The notes beneath the pieces are model-generated. The model was not told the origin of the DNA and did not search any database. It worked only from the letters and a program-made list of their open reading frames with translations. From Paraburkholderia fungorum (GTDB lineage Bacteria > Pseudomonadota > Gammaproteobacteria > Burkholderiales > Burkholderiaceae), in NCBI RefSeq assembly GCF_900099835.1, contig NZ_FNKP01000003.1:124001-188000 (forward strand): DNA of 64,000 nt, read 5' to 3'. The position numbers were made by a program, and so were the translations under genes. This document shows, piece by piece, positions 8,731 to 17,206 of this stretch (position 1 is its first letter; every line of letters starts with the position of its first letter).

Positions 8731-9741
8731 ATGCAGAGCGCGCGCTTCGCGACGAACGCAATCAAGCTGAACTTCATCCGCTCGCTGACGCTGCGCCAGT
8801 TGCAGATTTTCGTCGTCGCGAGCCGCTACACGAGTTTTGCGCGTGCGGCAGAGGAACTGCATCTGACGCAGCCGGCCGTGTCGATGCAGATTCATCAGCT
8901 CGAAGAGACGATCGGCCTGCGCCTGTTCGAACGCGTCGCGCGCAAGCTCACGCTGACGGAGGCGGGCGAGATGCTGACGCATCACGCGAGCCGCATCCTC
9001 GGCGAGATCAAGGACGCCGAGGACGCGATGCTCTCGCTCAGACACGCCGACAGCGGTTCGATCAACATGGGGATCGTCAGTTCGGCGACTTACTTCGCGC
9101 CAAAACTGCTCGCGCTTTATTCGCGTCTTTATCCGAAAGTCGACGTGCATTTTTCGGTCGGCAATCGCGATGCCTTGCTGAGACTGCTGCAGGACAACGC
9201 GATCGATCTTGCGATCATGGGCCGTCCGCCGCCCGAACTCGATACGACCACCGAGCCGCTGGCGAGGCACCCGCAGGTGGTGGTCGCGCCGCTCACGCAT
9301 GCTTTGCGCGCGGCGCGCCGGTTCGATCTGCAGGAATTGCGCGACGATACGTTCCTGTTGCGCGAGCCCGGCTCCGGCACGCGGATGGCCGCCGAAGCGA
9401 TGTTCCGCCAGCATCTGTTCACGCCCGCGAAGATCGTCACGCTCGGCAGCAACGAAACGATCAAGCAGGCGGTGATGGCCGGCATGGGCGTGAGCCTGAT
9501 TTCACTGCATACGCTGCTGCTGGAGTTGCGCACTGGCGAGATTGCACTGCTCGACGTGAACGGCACGCCGATCGAGCGCACGTGGCAGATCGTGCATCTG
9601 CGCACGAAACAGCTGTCGCCGACAAGCGTGGTGTTTCGCCAGTTTCTGCTCGATCACACGGCCACGCATCTGGAGCATGAGTACGCGCCGTTCGTCGGCG
9701 CGGCGACGCACCTTCGAGCCGACACAGGAGCGGGCGAATGA
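8731..9741 (+). CDS. LysR-type regulator, CbbR-like
   Basis: The protein (336 residues from ATG 8731; 348 if the in-frame ATG at 8695 is used) has the LysR winged helix SFARAAEELHLTQPAVSMQI. Its effector domain has CbbR hallmarks such as AIMGRPP, FLLREPGSGTRMA and GSNETIKQAVMAGMGVSLIS. CbbR proteins switch on the Calvin cycle and sense its intermediates. Within a xox operon this may link methanol oxidation to CO2 assimilation, which is inference. Neither start has a strong ribosome site. The gene overlaps the next by ATGA. Confidence 0.88.
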   Translation: MQSARFATNAIKLNFIRSLTLRQLQIFVVASRYTSFARAAEELHLTQPAVSMQIHQLEETIGLRLFERVARKLTLTEAGEMLTHHASRILGEIKDAEDAMLSLRHADSGSINMGIVSSATYFAPKLLALYSRLYPKVDVHFSVGNRDALLRLLQDNAIDLAIMGRPPPELDTTTEPLARHPQVVVAPLTHALRAARRFDLQELRDDTFLLREPGSGTRMAAEAMFRQHLFTPAKIVTLGSNETIKQAVMAGMGVSLISLHTLLLELRTGEIALLDVNGTPIERTWQIVHLRTKQLSPTSVVFRQFLLDHTATHLEHEYAPFVGAATHLRADTGAGE

Positions 9742-10286
9742 GCCGGCGCTGGCTGGTGCGGGTGATGTCAGGCGTCGGCGCGTCGTTGCTGATATCGAGC
9801 GGATGGGCCGAGCCGGTTTCGATCGCGGTGATGAACTGCACGCTGATCGATGACAACGCCGCCTACAACGACGCCGATACCAACCGCATCCAGCACGCGC
9901 GCATCGGCATGATCAGCGATGCGCTGCGCGCGCAGCTGGAGGCGAGCGGGCGCTATCGCGTCGCGGATGCGAGCCGTGCCGCCGATCTGATCGCAACGCT
10001 CGAAGCGGAGCAGGATCTGACGACGTGCGACGGTTGCGCGAGACAGGTCGGCCGCGCACTGGGGGTCGGGCAGGTCGGCGTGTGCTGGGTGCAGAAAGTC
10101 AGCAACCTGATTCTCAATCTGAATCTGCGCGTGGAAGACGTGGCGAGCGGCAGGATGCTGTTCCAGCGCTCGGTGGACATTCGCGGCAACACCGATCTGT
10201 CATGGCGGCGCGGTGCAACAGCGCTGGTCGGCCTGCTGGTCGATCAATCGTCGCAGGATGTTTCGCCGCACAGCATGCCCCGATGA
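9738..10286 (+). CDS. exported protein of unknown function (resembles DUF3280/DUF2380 proteins)
   Basis: The 182-residue protein has a signal peptide ending near GWA-EP, followed by an NTP-free, CsgG/FlgO-like alternation (IAVMNCTLIDDNA, ISDALRAQLEASGRYRV). It has a CDGCARQVGRALG segment near residue 96. Proteins of this general type accompany xox or mxa genes in several methylotrophs. The family name is tentative and the function unknown. It overlaps the LysR gene by 4 bp and closes the first rightward operon. Confidence 0.7.
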   Translation: MSRRWLVRVMSGVGASLLISSGWAEPVSIAVMNCTLIDDNAAYNDADTNRIQHARIGMISDALRAQLEASGRYRVADASRAADLIATLEAEQDLTTCDGCARQVGRALGVGQVGVCWVQKVSNLILNLNLRVEDVASGRMLFQRSVDIRGNTDLSWRRGATALVGLLVDQSSQDVSPHSMPR

Positions 10287-10299
10287 CGCCGGCCGCAAA

Positions 10300-10315
10300 T
10301 GGCACAGTGTGTCCC
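10300..10315 (+). promoter_or_regulatory. operator-like site upstream of moxR operon
   Basis: TGGCACAGTGTGTCCC matches the sites upstream of xoxF and of the H4MPT genes at TGRCACAGYRTGY. It lies in the 220-bp gap between the exported-protein gene and moxR, about 190 bp before the moxR start. Confidence 0.5.
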
Positions 10316-10506
10316 CAAACGCCGTGACAGCCTGATCAGCCGGCTACGTTCGCACGGACCGCCGCGCGCCTCTTCGAGACCGGCACAAAGCATGCTTGAA
10401 CGGATGCCGGCACGCAAAGCGTTGAGAGGCAGCGCCGATACGACACGGCACGCAAGCCACGATAACGACCCAGGCTCGGGCAGGCCACACGGAGGAGATC
10501 GCATCG

Positions 10507-11526
10507 ATGGGTTCTGGCGAACAGCTTCAGGACTGGCGTCTTCACGCACTTCAGATCGAGAAGGAAGTCGCGAAAGTCGTCATCGGCCAGCAGCAGATGC
10601 TGCGGCTCATCAACGTCGCGCTGTTCGCCCGGGGCCATGTGCTGCTCGAAGGCGGTGTCGGCGTCGGCAAGACCACCGTGCTGCGCGCATTTGCGCGCGT
10701 CGTCGGCGGCGAATTCGAGCGGGTGGAAGGCACGATCGACCTGATGCCGGGCGACCTTGTCTATCACACCTATGTCGACGCCGACGGCAAGCCGCGCATC
10801 GACCCCGGTCCGCTGCTGCGCCACGGCGACCAGTTGACCACGTTCTTCTTCAACGAGATCAACCGCGCGCGTCCGCAGGTGCAGTCGCTGCTGTTGCGTG
10901 CAATGGCCGAGCGTTCAGTGTGGGCGTTCGACCGCGAATACCGCTTTCCGCACATGACGGTGTTCGCCGACCGCAACAAGGTCGAGAAAGAAGAAACCTT
11001 CGAGCTGGCTTCCGCCGCGCGCGACCGCTTTCTGTTCGAGCTGAACATGCCGACTCCCGCCGATGCCGACGTCCGGCGTTCGCTGATCTTCGAGACAACG
11101 TTCCATGACGTGGATGCGCTGCTTGCGCAACTGACACCCGGCCTCGTGCCGTGGGAGCAACTGAACAGCGTCGGCGCATGGATTCAGCACGACGTCGAGG
11201 CGAGCCCGACGATCGAGCGTTACGCGCTGGACATCTGGCAGGCGACCGAAGCGCCGCAGCGTTTCGGCATCGAACTCGAAGGCGTCGACATGCCGCAGCT
11301 GATCCTCGCAGGCGCGAGCCCGCGCGGCATGAGCGCGCTGCTGCGAGCCGCGCGTGTGGTCGCGTGGCTCGCGGGGCGCTCGCATCTGATTCCGGAGGAC
11401 CTGCACGAAGTGCTGATGCCGGCGCTCGGTCATCGTGTGTTCTTTACGCCGATCTACGAGTTGCGTCGTCAGGAACTGGCCGAGGCGCTGATCGCGCAGA
11501 TCATGGCGAAAGTCGCGGTTCCCTGA
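10507..11526 (+). CDS. moxR: MoxR-family AAA+ ATPase (MxaR)
   Basis: The 339-residue cytoplasmic ATPase has Walker A GGVGVGKTT at residues 49-57 and a Walker B-like FFFNEIN at 113-119, with Asn where many MoxR proteins have Asp. MoxR/MxaR ATPases act with von Willebrand factor A (VWA) domain partners to insert the metal or mature methanol dehydrogenase. GGAGGAG about 11 bases upstream supports the start. It heads a compact operon with mxaS, mxaA, mxaC, mxaK and mxaL. Confidence 0.92.
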   Translation: MGSGEQLQDWRLHALQIEKEVAKVVIGQQQMLRLINVALFARGHVLLEGGVGVGKTTVLRAFARVVGGEFERVEGTIDLMPGDLVYHTYVDADGKPRIDPGPLLRHGDQLTTFFFNEINRARPQVQSLLLRAMAERSVWAFDREYRFPHMTVFADRNKVEKEETFELASAARDRFLFELNMPTPADADVRRSLIFETTFHDVDALLAQLTPGLVPWEQLNSVGAWIQHDVEASPTIERYALDIWQATEAPQRFGIELEGVDMPQLILAGASPRGMSALLRAARVVAWLAGRSHLIPEDLHEVLMPALGHRVFFTPIYELRRQELAEALIAQIMAKVAVP

Positions 11527-11539
11527 TGCGCACACGGCC

Positions 11540-12403
11540 ATGAACGGGATCGCGGAATTTCACTATCGTCTGCCGACGCGTGCGAGCGGCGCGCGGCCAG
11601 GCTCGCATCCGGGCGCGAGCTTCGGCGCGGGCCAGCAGTTCGCGATGCACGGCCGCCTGTTCGACTATCCCGATCCGCGTCGCCTCGATTTGCGCGCGAG
11701 CGTGCGCGCGGCGCGCTCCGAATGGCTCGTGCGGGTCAATCTGCAGCGCGTGGCGGTTCCCGTGGTGGTGATCGTCGATGTGTCGGCGTCGATGCAGTTC
11801 GGCACGCGGCTCAGCAAGCTGGAGATCGCGGCGGACTTCGTCGAGGCGCTCGGTTTCAGCGCGTTTCGCGTCGGCGACCGGCTCGGCATGCAGGCTTTCG
11901 ACTCGGCCCCGCGCGACGATCTGTTCATGCCCGAGCGCTACGGCCGGGGCACCGGCAACCTGCTCGCGACGATGCTGCGCGCGTGCGCCGCGCGCGAGGC
12001 CGGACGCAGTGGCGCGGAAGGATTGCGCCGCTGCGCGACGCGGCTGGCCGGCCGCCAGGCGCTCGTGTTCGTCGTCTCCGATTTTCACTGGCCGCTTGCG
12101 TCGATGCCCGCTGTGCTCGATTTGCTGATTCATGCGTGCGTGGTGCCGGTCGTCGTGTGGGACGAAGCCGAAATTTCGCCGCCCGCGCGCGGTCCGCTGC
12201 TGGCCGTCAACGACGCGGAATCCGGTGAGGAGCGCAGCGTGTGGCTGCGCGCGAGCGTGCGCGAGCGCTGGCAGCGCGGCGTCATCGAGCGGCGCGCGAC
12301 GTTGGCGCGGCTCTTCGGGTCACGCGGCATGCCGCCGTTTTATATCGAAGGCAGTTTCGATCCGGAAGCGATGTCGCGTTACTTCCTGGAGGCGGCCACA
12401 TGA
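11540..12403 (+). CDS. mxaS: MxaS-like DUF58/VWA protein
   Basis: The 287-residue protein has the DUF58 layout with a VWA metal site PVVVIVDVSASMQFG (DxSxS) near residue 75-85. It has no signal peptide. In calcium-type methylotrophs MxaS is required to make active methanol dehydrogenase, presumably as a partner of the MoxR ATPase. It follows moxR by 13 bp and overlaps mxaA by 4 bp. Confidence 0.85.
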   Translation: MNGIAEFHYRLPTRASGARPGSHPGASFGAGQQFAMHGRLFDYPDPRRLDLRASVRAARSEWLVRVNLQRVAVPVVVIVDVSASMQFGTRLSKLEIAADFVEALGFSAFRVGDRLGMQAFDSAPRDDLFMPERYGRGTGNLLATMLRACAAREAGRSGAEGLRRCATRLAGRQALVFVVSDFHWPLASMPAVLDLLIHACVVPVVVWDEAEISPPARGPLLAVNDAESGEERSVWLRASVRERWQRGVIERRATLARLFGSRGMPPFYIEGSFDPEAMSRYFLEAAT

Positions 12404-13368
12404 GGCCTCGCGCACTTCTTCACGCGATCGGCGGACGCCTGTGTCAGGCGACTCGTTGCGCGCCGATGGTAGCGCTGCTGGGCGTCGGCTATGCGGGTGG
12501 GCCCGTCACGGCCGCAGCCGCACCCGTGATCGCAACCGTCGACGAACCGCGCGCTTTTGGCCATGTATTGGGCGACGTGCTGACCCAACGTGTGCTGCTG
12601 CAGGCAAACGGCGCCGACCTCGGTTCGGTCAGCCCGCCGTCGGTCGGGCGCACCGGGCTGTGGCTCGAGCGTCGGCCGGCGTCTGTTGAAACGGATGCGA
12701 ACGGTCGGCGCTGGATGGTGATCGACTACCAGATCGTCAACGCGCCGCAGACGCTCACGCGCATCGCGCTGCCCGCGCTCACGCTCGGTGCGGCGAACGG
12801 CACCCAATTGCAGGTCGCCGAATGGCCCGCAAGCGTCGGTCCGCTGACACCCGCCGACGTGTTCGGCGACGGCGATCTGCAACCGATGCGGCCCGATCGC
12901 ATGGCGCCGCCCGTCGATACCGATGGCTTGTATCGGCGGCTTGGATGGTCGCTCGGTCTGCTGTTCGCGACGCTGGCAGCGTGGGCGGGTTGGTGGTGCT
13001 GGCGCAACTGGCGCGAAGCACAGCGCCTGCCGTTTGCGCGTGCGTGGCGACAGTTGCGCCAGATGCGCCGGTTCGAGCGCGCGAATGGTGGCCGCGGCGC
13101 GGGTGGCGCACAAGGCGCGGCATCGCCGGATGCCTGGTTCTGCATGCATCGTGCGCTGAACGAAACCGCGGGCGAAGTCGTGCACGCCGGTTCGCTGGCC
13201 GGTCTCATTGCGCGCGCGCCGTATCTGCAACCGCTGCGCGCGCAGCTCGACCATTTCTACCGGATGTCGGCGGAGCGCTTTTTCAAGCCCACGCCGGGCG
13301 CTGCCGATTTTCCGCTCGAAGCGTTGTGCCGCGCGCTGTATCAGGCTGAACGGCGTCATCAGCGATGA
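12400..13368 (+). CDS. mxaA: MxaA-like membrane protein of methanol dehydrogenase maturation
   Basis: I chose the ATG at 12400, which overlaps the mxaS stop as ATGA, rather than an upstream in-frame start inside mxaS; this gives 322 residues. The protein has a signal sequence, a periplasmic domain of about 150 residues, one transmembrane segment (SLGLLFATLAAWAGWWCW, about residues 185-203) and a cytoplasmic tail. MxaA is implicated in metal insertion into methanol dehydrogenase. Confidence 0.82.
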   Translation: MRPRALLHAIGGRLCQATRCAPMVALLGVGYAGGPVTAAAAPVIATVDEPRAFGHVLGDVLTQRVLLQANGADLGSVSPPSVGRTGLWLERRPASVETDANGRRWMVIDYQIVNAPQTLTRIALPALTLGAANGTQLQVAEWPASVGPLTPADVFGDGDLQPMRPDRMAPPVDTDGLYRRLGWSLGLLFATLAAWAGWWCWRNWREAQRLPFARAWRQLRQMRRFERANGGRGAGGAQGAASPDAWFCMHRALNETAGEVVHAGSLAGLIARAPYLQPLRAQLDHFYRMSAERFFKPTPGAADFPLEALCRALYQAERRHQR

Positions 13369-14351
13369 TCGCGACACTCGATTTTTCCTCTGCGTGGATG
13401 CTGATCCTGCTGCCGTTCGCCGTGCTGCCGATGCTGCGGCGGCGCAGCGACACGCTTTCGTTTTCGAGCGTCGCCTGGTTGCCGCCCGATCCCGCCGGAC
13501 GCTGGGCCACGTTGCTTGCGCGCGCGTGCGGCATGCTGGCGATCGCGGCGATCGTCGTCGGGCTCGCCGGGCCGGGGCGCTCGCAGCAGCAGGTGCTGCG
13601 CACGGGCAGCGGCGCGCAGATCCTGATCCTGATGGACCGCAGCGCGAGCATGGACGAGCCGATGGCGAGCCCCGGCGTCGAGTCGCCGCGCGGCGATTCG
13701 AAGAACAAGGTTGCGCGGGCGTCGCTGGAGACGTTCGTGAGCCAGCGACCGAACGACCGGCTTGCGTTCATGATGTTCGGCACGAGCCCGGTGCTGGCGA
13801 TGCCGTTCACGTACAACCATCGCGCGATCGACGAAGCGATTGCCGCGACTGCGATCGGTCGAGGCACGCCCGACACCGAACTCGACCGCGGCATGCTGGC
13901 CGCGCTCGATCAGTTCGAAGGACGCGCATCGTCGGGCCGACGCGCCATCGTGCTGGTGTCCGACGGCGGCGCGCGACTCGACGAGACCGTCCAGCGCCGC
14001 ATCCGCGAGAGCCTGCTGCGCAACCGGATCTCGCTGTACTTCATCTATCTGCGCAGCGGTGTCTACAGCCCCGATCTGAACGCGGCGCTACCGGCGGGCG
14101 AGGTGTCGGCGGAGGCGGAACTGCATCGTTATTTTCTGTCGCTCGTCACGCCTTACCGGCTTTTTCAGGCGGGCGACGCGAAAGGGATGATGGCGGCCAT
14201 CGCTGAAATCAACCGGCAGCAGAATGCGCCGACTTCGTTCATCGAGCATTTGCCGCGTCAGGACTGGAGCCCGTATTGCTTCGTCGTCGCGCTGGTTTGC
14301 GCCGTGCTGTTGATGGCGATGCGTGTGCTGCAGGTCAGGAGCTGGGCATGA
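13365..14351 (+). CDS. mxaC: MxaC-like VWA-domain membrane protein
   Basis: The 328-residue protein has an N-terminal membrane segment, a second one near residues 55-70, a VWA domain with the metal motif LILMDRSASMDEP (about residues 85-97), and a C-terminal membrane segment (CFVVALVCAVLLMAM). This BatA-like topology is typical of MxaC, which works with the MoxR ATPase. ATGA overlaps occur at both ends of the gene. Confidence 0.85.
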   Translation: MIATLDFSSAWMLILLPFAVLPMLRRRSDTLSFSSVAWLPPDPAGRWATLLARACGMLAIAAIVVGLAGPGRSQQQVLRTGSGAQILILMDRSASMDEPMASPGVESPRGDSKNKVARASLETFVSQRPNDRLAFMMFGTSPVLAMPFTYNHRAIDEAIAATAIGRGTPDTELDRGMLAALDQFEGRASSGRRAIVLVSDGGARLDETVQRRIRESLLRNRISLYFIYLRSGVYSPDLNAALPAGEVSAEAELHRYFLSLVTPYRLFQAGDAKGMMAAIAEINRQQNAPTSFIEHLPRQDWSPYCFVVALVCAVLLMAMRVLQVRSWA

Positions 14352-14890
14352 CGCGAACCTTCATTCATGCGATCTTCGCGACGCTCGCACTGGTGTGCGC
14401 CGGCTTTGCGCTCTATGACGGCATTCAGCTTCGGCATGCGGTGCGTGTGAATCGTGAGATTGCTGCGGCCGGAGCCGACGCTCGCGAAAACCCGAGCGCC
14501 GATGAAGCGCCGCAGGTTCTTCTGGCGCGCGCGACTGCGCTGTCGAAAGCCGGCCATTACGATTCGGCCGCGCGCATCTACGAAAGCCTGATCCACGACT
14601 ATCCCGACGATCTCGGCCGCATCGCGCTGTTCGACCTCGGCAATATGTATTTGCGCGAAGGCCGGGGCGACGGCGCGGCGCACGGCGTCAGGTCTCTCGC
14701 GATGATCGGCGAGGCGAAGACGCGTTACCGGCTGCTGCTGCGCGTCGCGCCCGATGACTGGAACGCGCGCTACAACCTCGAGCGTGCGTTGTGGCTCGCG
14801 CCGGAAACGCCCGTCGTGCTCGATAAGCCCGACGTCAAGGAGCAGCACAACGTGAAGCTGCGTGGCGCGCAAAGCCAGGATCTGCCATGA
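14348..14890 (+). CDS. mxaK: MxaK-like TPR membrane protein
   Basis: Starting at ATG 14348 (ATGA overlap with mxaC) the protein has 180 residues: one N-terminal transmembrane helix (IFATLALVCAGFALYDG) and a periplasmic part with TPR-like repeats (ALSKAGHYDSAARIYESLI, then LRVAPDDWNARYNLERALW). It matches MxaK in size, topology and position. Its contribution to dehydrogenase maturation is known genetically but not mechanistically. Confidence 0.8.
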   Translation: MTRTFIHAIFATLALVCAGFALYDGIQLRHAVRVNREIAAAGADARENPSADEAPQVLLARATALSKAGHYDSAARIYESLIHDYPDDLGRIALFDLGNMYLREGRGDGAAHGVRSLAMIGEAKTRYRLLLRVAPDDWNARYNLERALWLAPETPVVLDKPDVKEQHNVKLRGAQSQDLP

Positions 14891-15897
14891 GCGGGACACG
14901 CACAGGTTCGGCGACTCGCGCCGGTCGCGGCTTTCGCAACCTGCGTCACTGGTTGACGCCGCTCGCGCTCGGAGCGCTGGTGGCGGCGGTCGCGATGCCG
15001 GACATGACGTTGCCGCGCAATACGTTCGAGTACATCGTCACGTTCGACATCACGCAGAGCATGGATGTCGAGGATGTCGTGCTGAACGGCGCGCCGGTGA
15101 GCCGCCTCAAATTCGCTAAGGCAGCGATGCGCGACGCGCTCGGACGGCTACCGTGCGGCTCGAAAGTCGGGTGGAGCATTTTCACGGGGCAGCGGACCTT
15201 GCTGCTGCTGTCGCCGCTCGAGGTGTGCGCGAACTACGACGCGCTGCTGATGTCGCTCGACGGCATCGACGGCCGCATGCGCTGGACCAACTGGAGCCGG
15301 ATCGCCGAGGGGGGAGTGTATTCGGCGGTGCGCGTCGCCAGGGACGCGGGTCATGGCATTGCGATCGTATTCGCGACCGATGGGCAGGAGGCGCCGCCGC
15401 TTCCGTCGTCGCGTGCGTTGATGCCGGACATCAATCCGGCACGGATCGATGGATGGTTGATCGGCGTAGGTGGCGATCAGCCTGCGGCGATTCCGAAGTC
15501 GGATAGCAACGGCAACCGGATCGGATACTGGCAGGCCGATGATGTGATCCAGGTTCCCGCAGCTTCAGGTGCCGATGCGCAGGCGGAATCGCACGAGGAA
15601 CAGTCTGCGTTGCACGGTCAGTATCTCGCGTTCGTAGCCGGCCAGACTGGCCTTGGCTATCGGCGGTTATGGGCGCCGACTGCGTTGGGCGATGCGATGC
15701 TCGACGCGCGCCTCGCGCATCGCGAGCAGGTGCCGACGGATTTGCGCTGGGTGCCCGCGCTGATCGCGCTGGTGCTGCTGATTGCGCGGTTCATGCCGGA
15801 CGCTGTTTGGGGAGGGTTGCGGCGTCGATGGATAAGGACCCGCGGCTTCTACACAGCTTCGGGGAGACGGGGTGCAAAGCCGAATCCCACGGCGTGA
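14887..15897 (+). CDS. mxaL: MxaL-like VWA protein
   Basis: The 336-residue protein has an N-terminal membrane segment, a VWA domain with YIVTFDITQSMDVED (about residues 54-68) and a C-terminal membrane helix (ALIALVLLIARFM). It ends the moxR-mxaSACKL operon, and its stop codon lies inside the stem of the 15892-15922 hairpin. The DITQS motif keeps the DxSxS-type metal site in DxTxS form. Confidence 0.85.
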   Translation: MSGTRTGSATRAGRGFRNLRHWLTPLALGALVAAVAMPDMTLPRNTFEYIVTFDITQSMDVEDVVLNGAPVSRLKFAKAAMRDALGRLPCGSKVGWSIFTGQRTLLLLSPLEVCANYDALLMSLDGIDGRMRWTNWSRIAEGGVYSAVRVARDAGHGIAIVFATDGQEAPPLPSSRALMPDINPARIDGWLIGVGGDQPAAIPKSDSNGNRIGYWQADDVIQVPAASGADAQAESHEEQSALHGQYLAFVAGQTGLGYRRLWAPTALGDAMLDARLAHREQVPTDLRWVPALIALVLLIARFMPDAVWGGLRRRWIRTRGFYTASGRRGAKPNPTA

Positions 15898-15922
15898 GGA
15901 CTCATGTGCTGAGTCCTCACGC
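15892..15922. terminator. strong hairpin between convergent mxaL and binding-protein genes
   Basis: GCGTGAGGACTCA (15892-15904) and TGAGTCCTCACGC (15910-15922) pair perfectly over 13 bp with a 5-base loop. It includes the mxaL stop codon and ends 12 bp before the stop of the convergent gene. No adjacent T run follows it on either strand, so it is probably a bidirectional RNA end or stabiliser. Confidence 0.65.
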
Positions 15923-15934
15923 GAAAAACGCAAC

Positions 15935-17146
15935 TTATTTCGAGGCCAAAGCGGTCTCTCCGCCGAGCAGCTTTTCGATCTTCCACTCGCCGTCCACTAC
16001 CTTGAAAATCGTGAAAGCCGGATTGCGCAGGTTGCCTTGCTCGTCGAACGCAATCGTGCCGGTCACGCCCTGGCGGCTGATCGCATGGACGGCTGCTGTC
16101 AGCTTGGCGGGATCGGTCGACTGAGTCTTTTCGACGGCCTCGACGAGCGTGGCGGCGGCGTCGTAGGCGAACGGCGCGTGCAACTCGACCGGATGATGGT
16201 AACGAGCCCGATACGCTGCATCGAACTGCTTGCCGCCGGGCATTTCTTCGAGCGGCCGGCCCGGTTCGAGCGCGATCACGCCATTGGCGCCGGCGCCCGC
16301 CAGTTGCACGAACGTATGGCTCGTACCGCCCGCACCGAGCAGCGTAGCCTTGATGTTCAACTGCTTCATGCGACGCACCACCTGGGCTTCTTCGGTATCG
16401 AGTCCACCGAAGAACAGCACGTCGACGTGTTTGGCTTTGAGCGCAGTCAGCACGCCACTGAAATCGATTGTCTTGTCGTCCACATACTCGTGAGCGGCGA
16501 TCGTGCCGCCATTCACCTCGACCCCCTTGACGAACTGTGTCGCAAGACCCGATCCGAACGCCGTGCGGTCGTCGATCACGCCGATGCTTTTGCCCTTCAG
16601 CGTCTTGACCGCATAGGCGCCGGTGATCGCGCCGCTCAGGTCATCGTGACCCATGATGCGAAACGACGTGTCATACCCTTGCAGCGTGTACTGATGGCCC
16701 GTGGAGGCGGGCGCGATTTCCGGAATGTGTGCCGCGTTGTAGACGCGCGAAGCCGGAATGCTGCAACCGGTGTTCCAGTGCCCGACCACGCCCACCACGT
16801 GCTGATCGACCAGTTGCTGGGCAACCGTCACAGCGGTACGCGGGTCCGAGGCATCGTCGACGGAGGTCAAGGCAAACTTGACAGGCTTGCCGTTCAGCGT
16901 GGGATGTTTCGCGTTGGCGTCATCGATCGCAAGTTGCGCACCGTTTTCCAGGTCCTTGCCGATTCGGGCGGAGGGGCCGGTCAGCGGTCCGGCGATCCCG
17001 ATCAGGATCGTGCGTGTGTCGTTCGCATCAGGCGACGTCCCCTGGGCTTGAACCGGGTTGGCTGCGAGCAGCGGCACGGCGGCTGAAAGCGCGAGCGTCA
17101 GCAGCTTGTAGAAGGGCGTAGCGGGTTTGGAGGTGTGGTTTGACAT
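15935..17146 (-). CDS. branched-chain amino acid-type ABC transporter substrate-binding protein
   Basis: The 403-residue periplasmic protein has a signal peptide ending near VQA and the LivK-type opening ILIGIAGPLTGPSARIGKDL. It belongs to the type I periplasmic binding proteins that capture amino acids, amides or urea-like compounds. No permease or ATPase gene is adjacent. It lies downstream of three amidohydrolase-type genes on the same strand, which suggests that it binds the substrate of that pathway. Confidence 0.85.
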   Translation of the reverse strand: MSNHTSKPATPFYKLLTLALSAAVPLLAANPVQAQGTSPDANDTRTILIGIAGPLTGPSARIGKDLENGAQLAIDDANAKHPTLNGKPVKFALTSVDDASDPRTAVTVAQQLVDQHVVGVVGHWNTGCSIPASRVYNAAHIPEIAPASTGHQYTLQGYDTSFRIMGHDDLSGAITGAYAVKTLKGKSIGVIDDRTAFGSGLATQFVKGVEVNGGTIAAHEYVDDKTIDFSGVLTALKAKHVDVLFFGGLDTEEAQVVRRMKQLNIKATLLGAGGTSHTFVQLAGAGANGVIALEPGRPLEEMPGGKQFDAAYRARYHHPVELHAPFAYDAAATLVEAVEKTQSTDPAKLTAAVHAISRQGVTGTIAFDEQGNLRNPAFTIFKVVDGEWKIEKLLGGETALASK

Positions 17147-17206
17147 ATCGTTGTATGAGCGGCGAGGCTTGAGTTCGATGAATGGCGCGTGCGATGCTGC
17201 GGCGCT

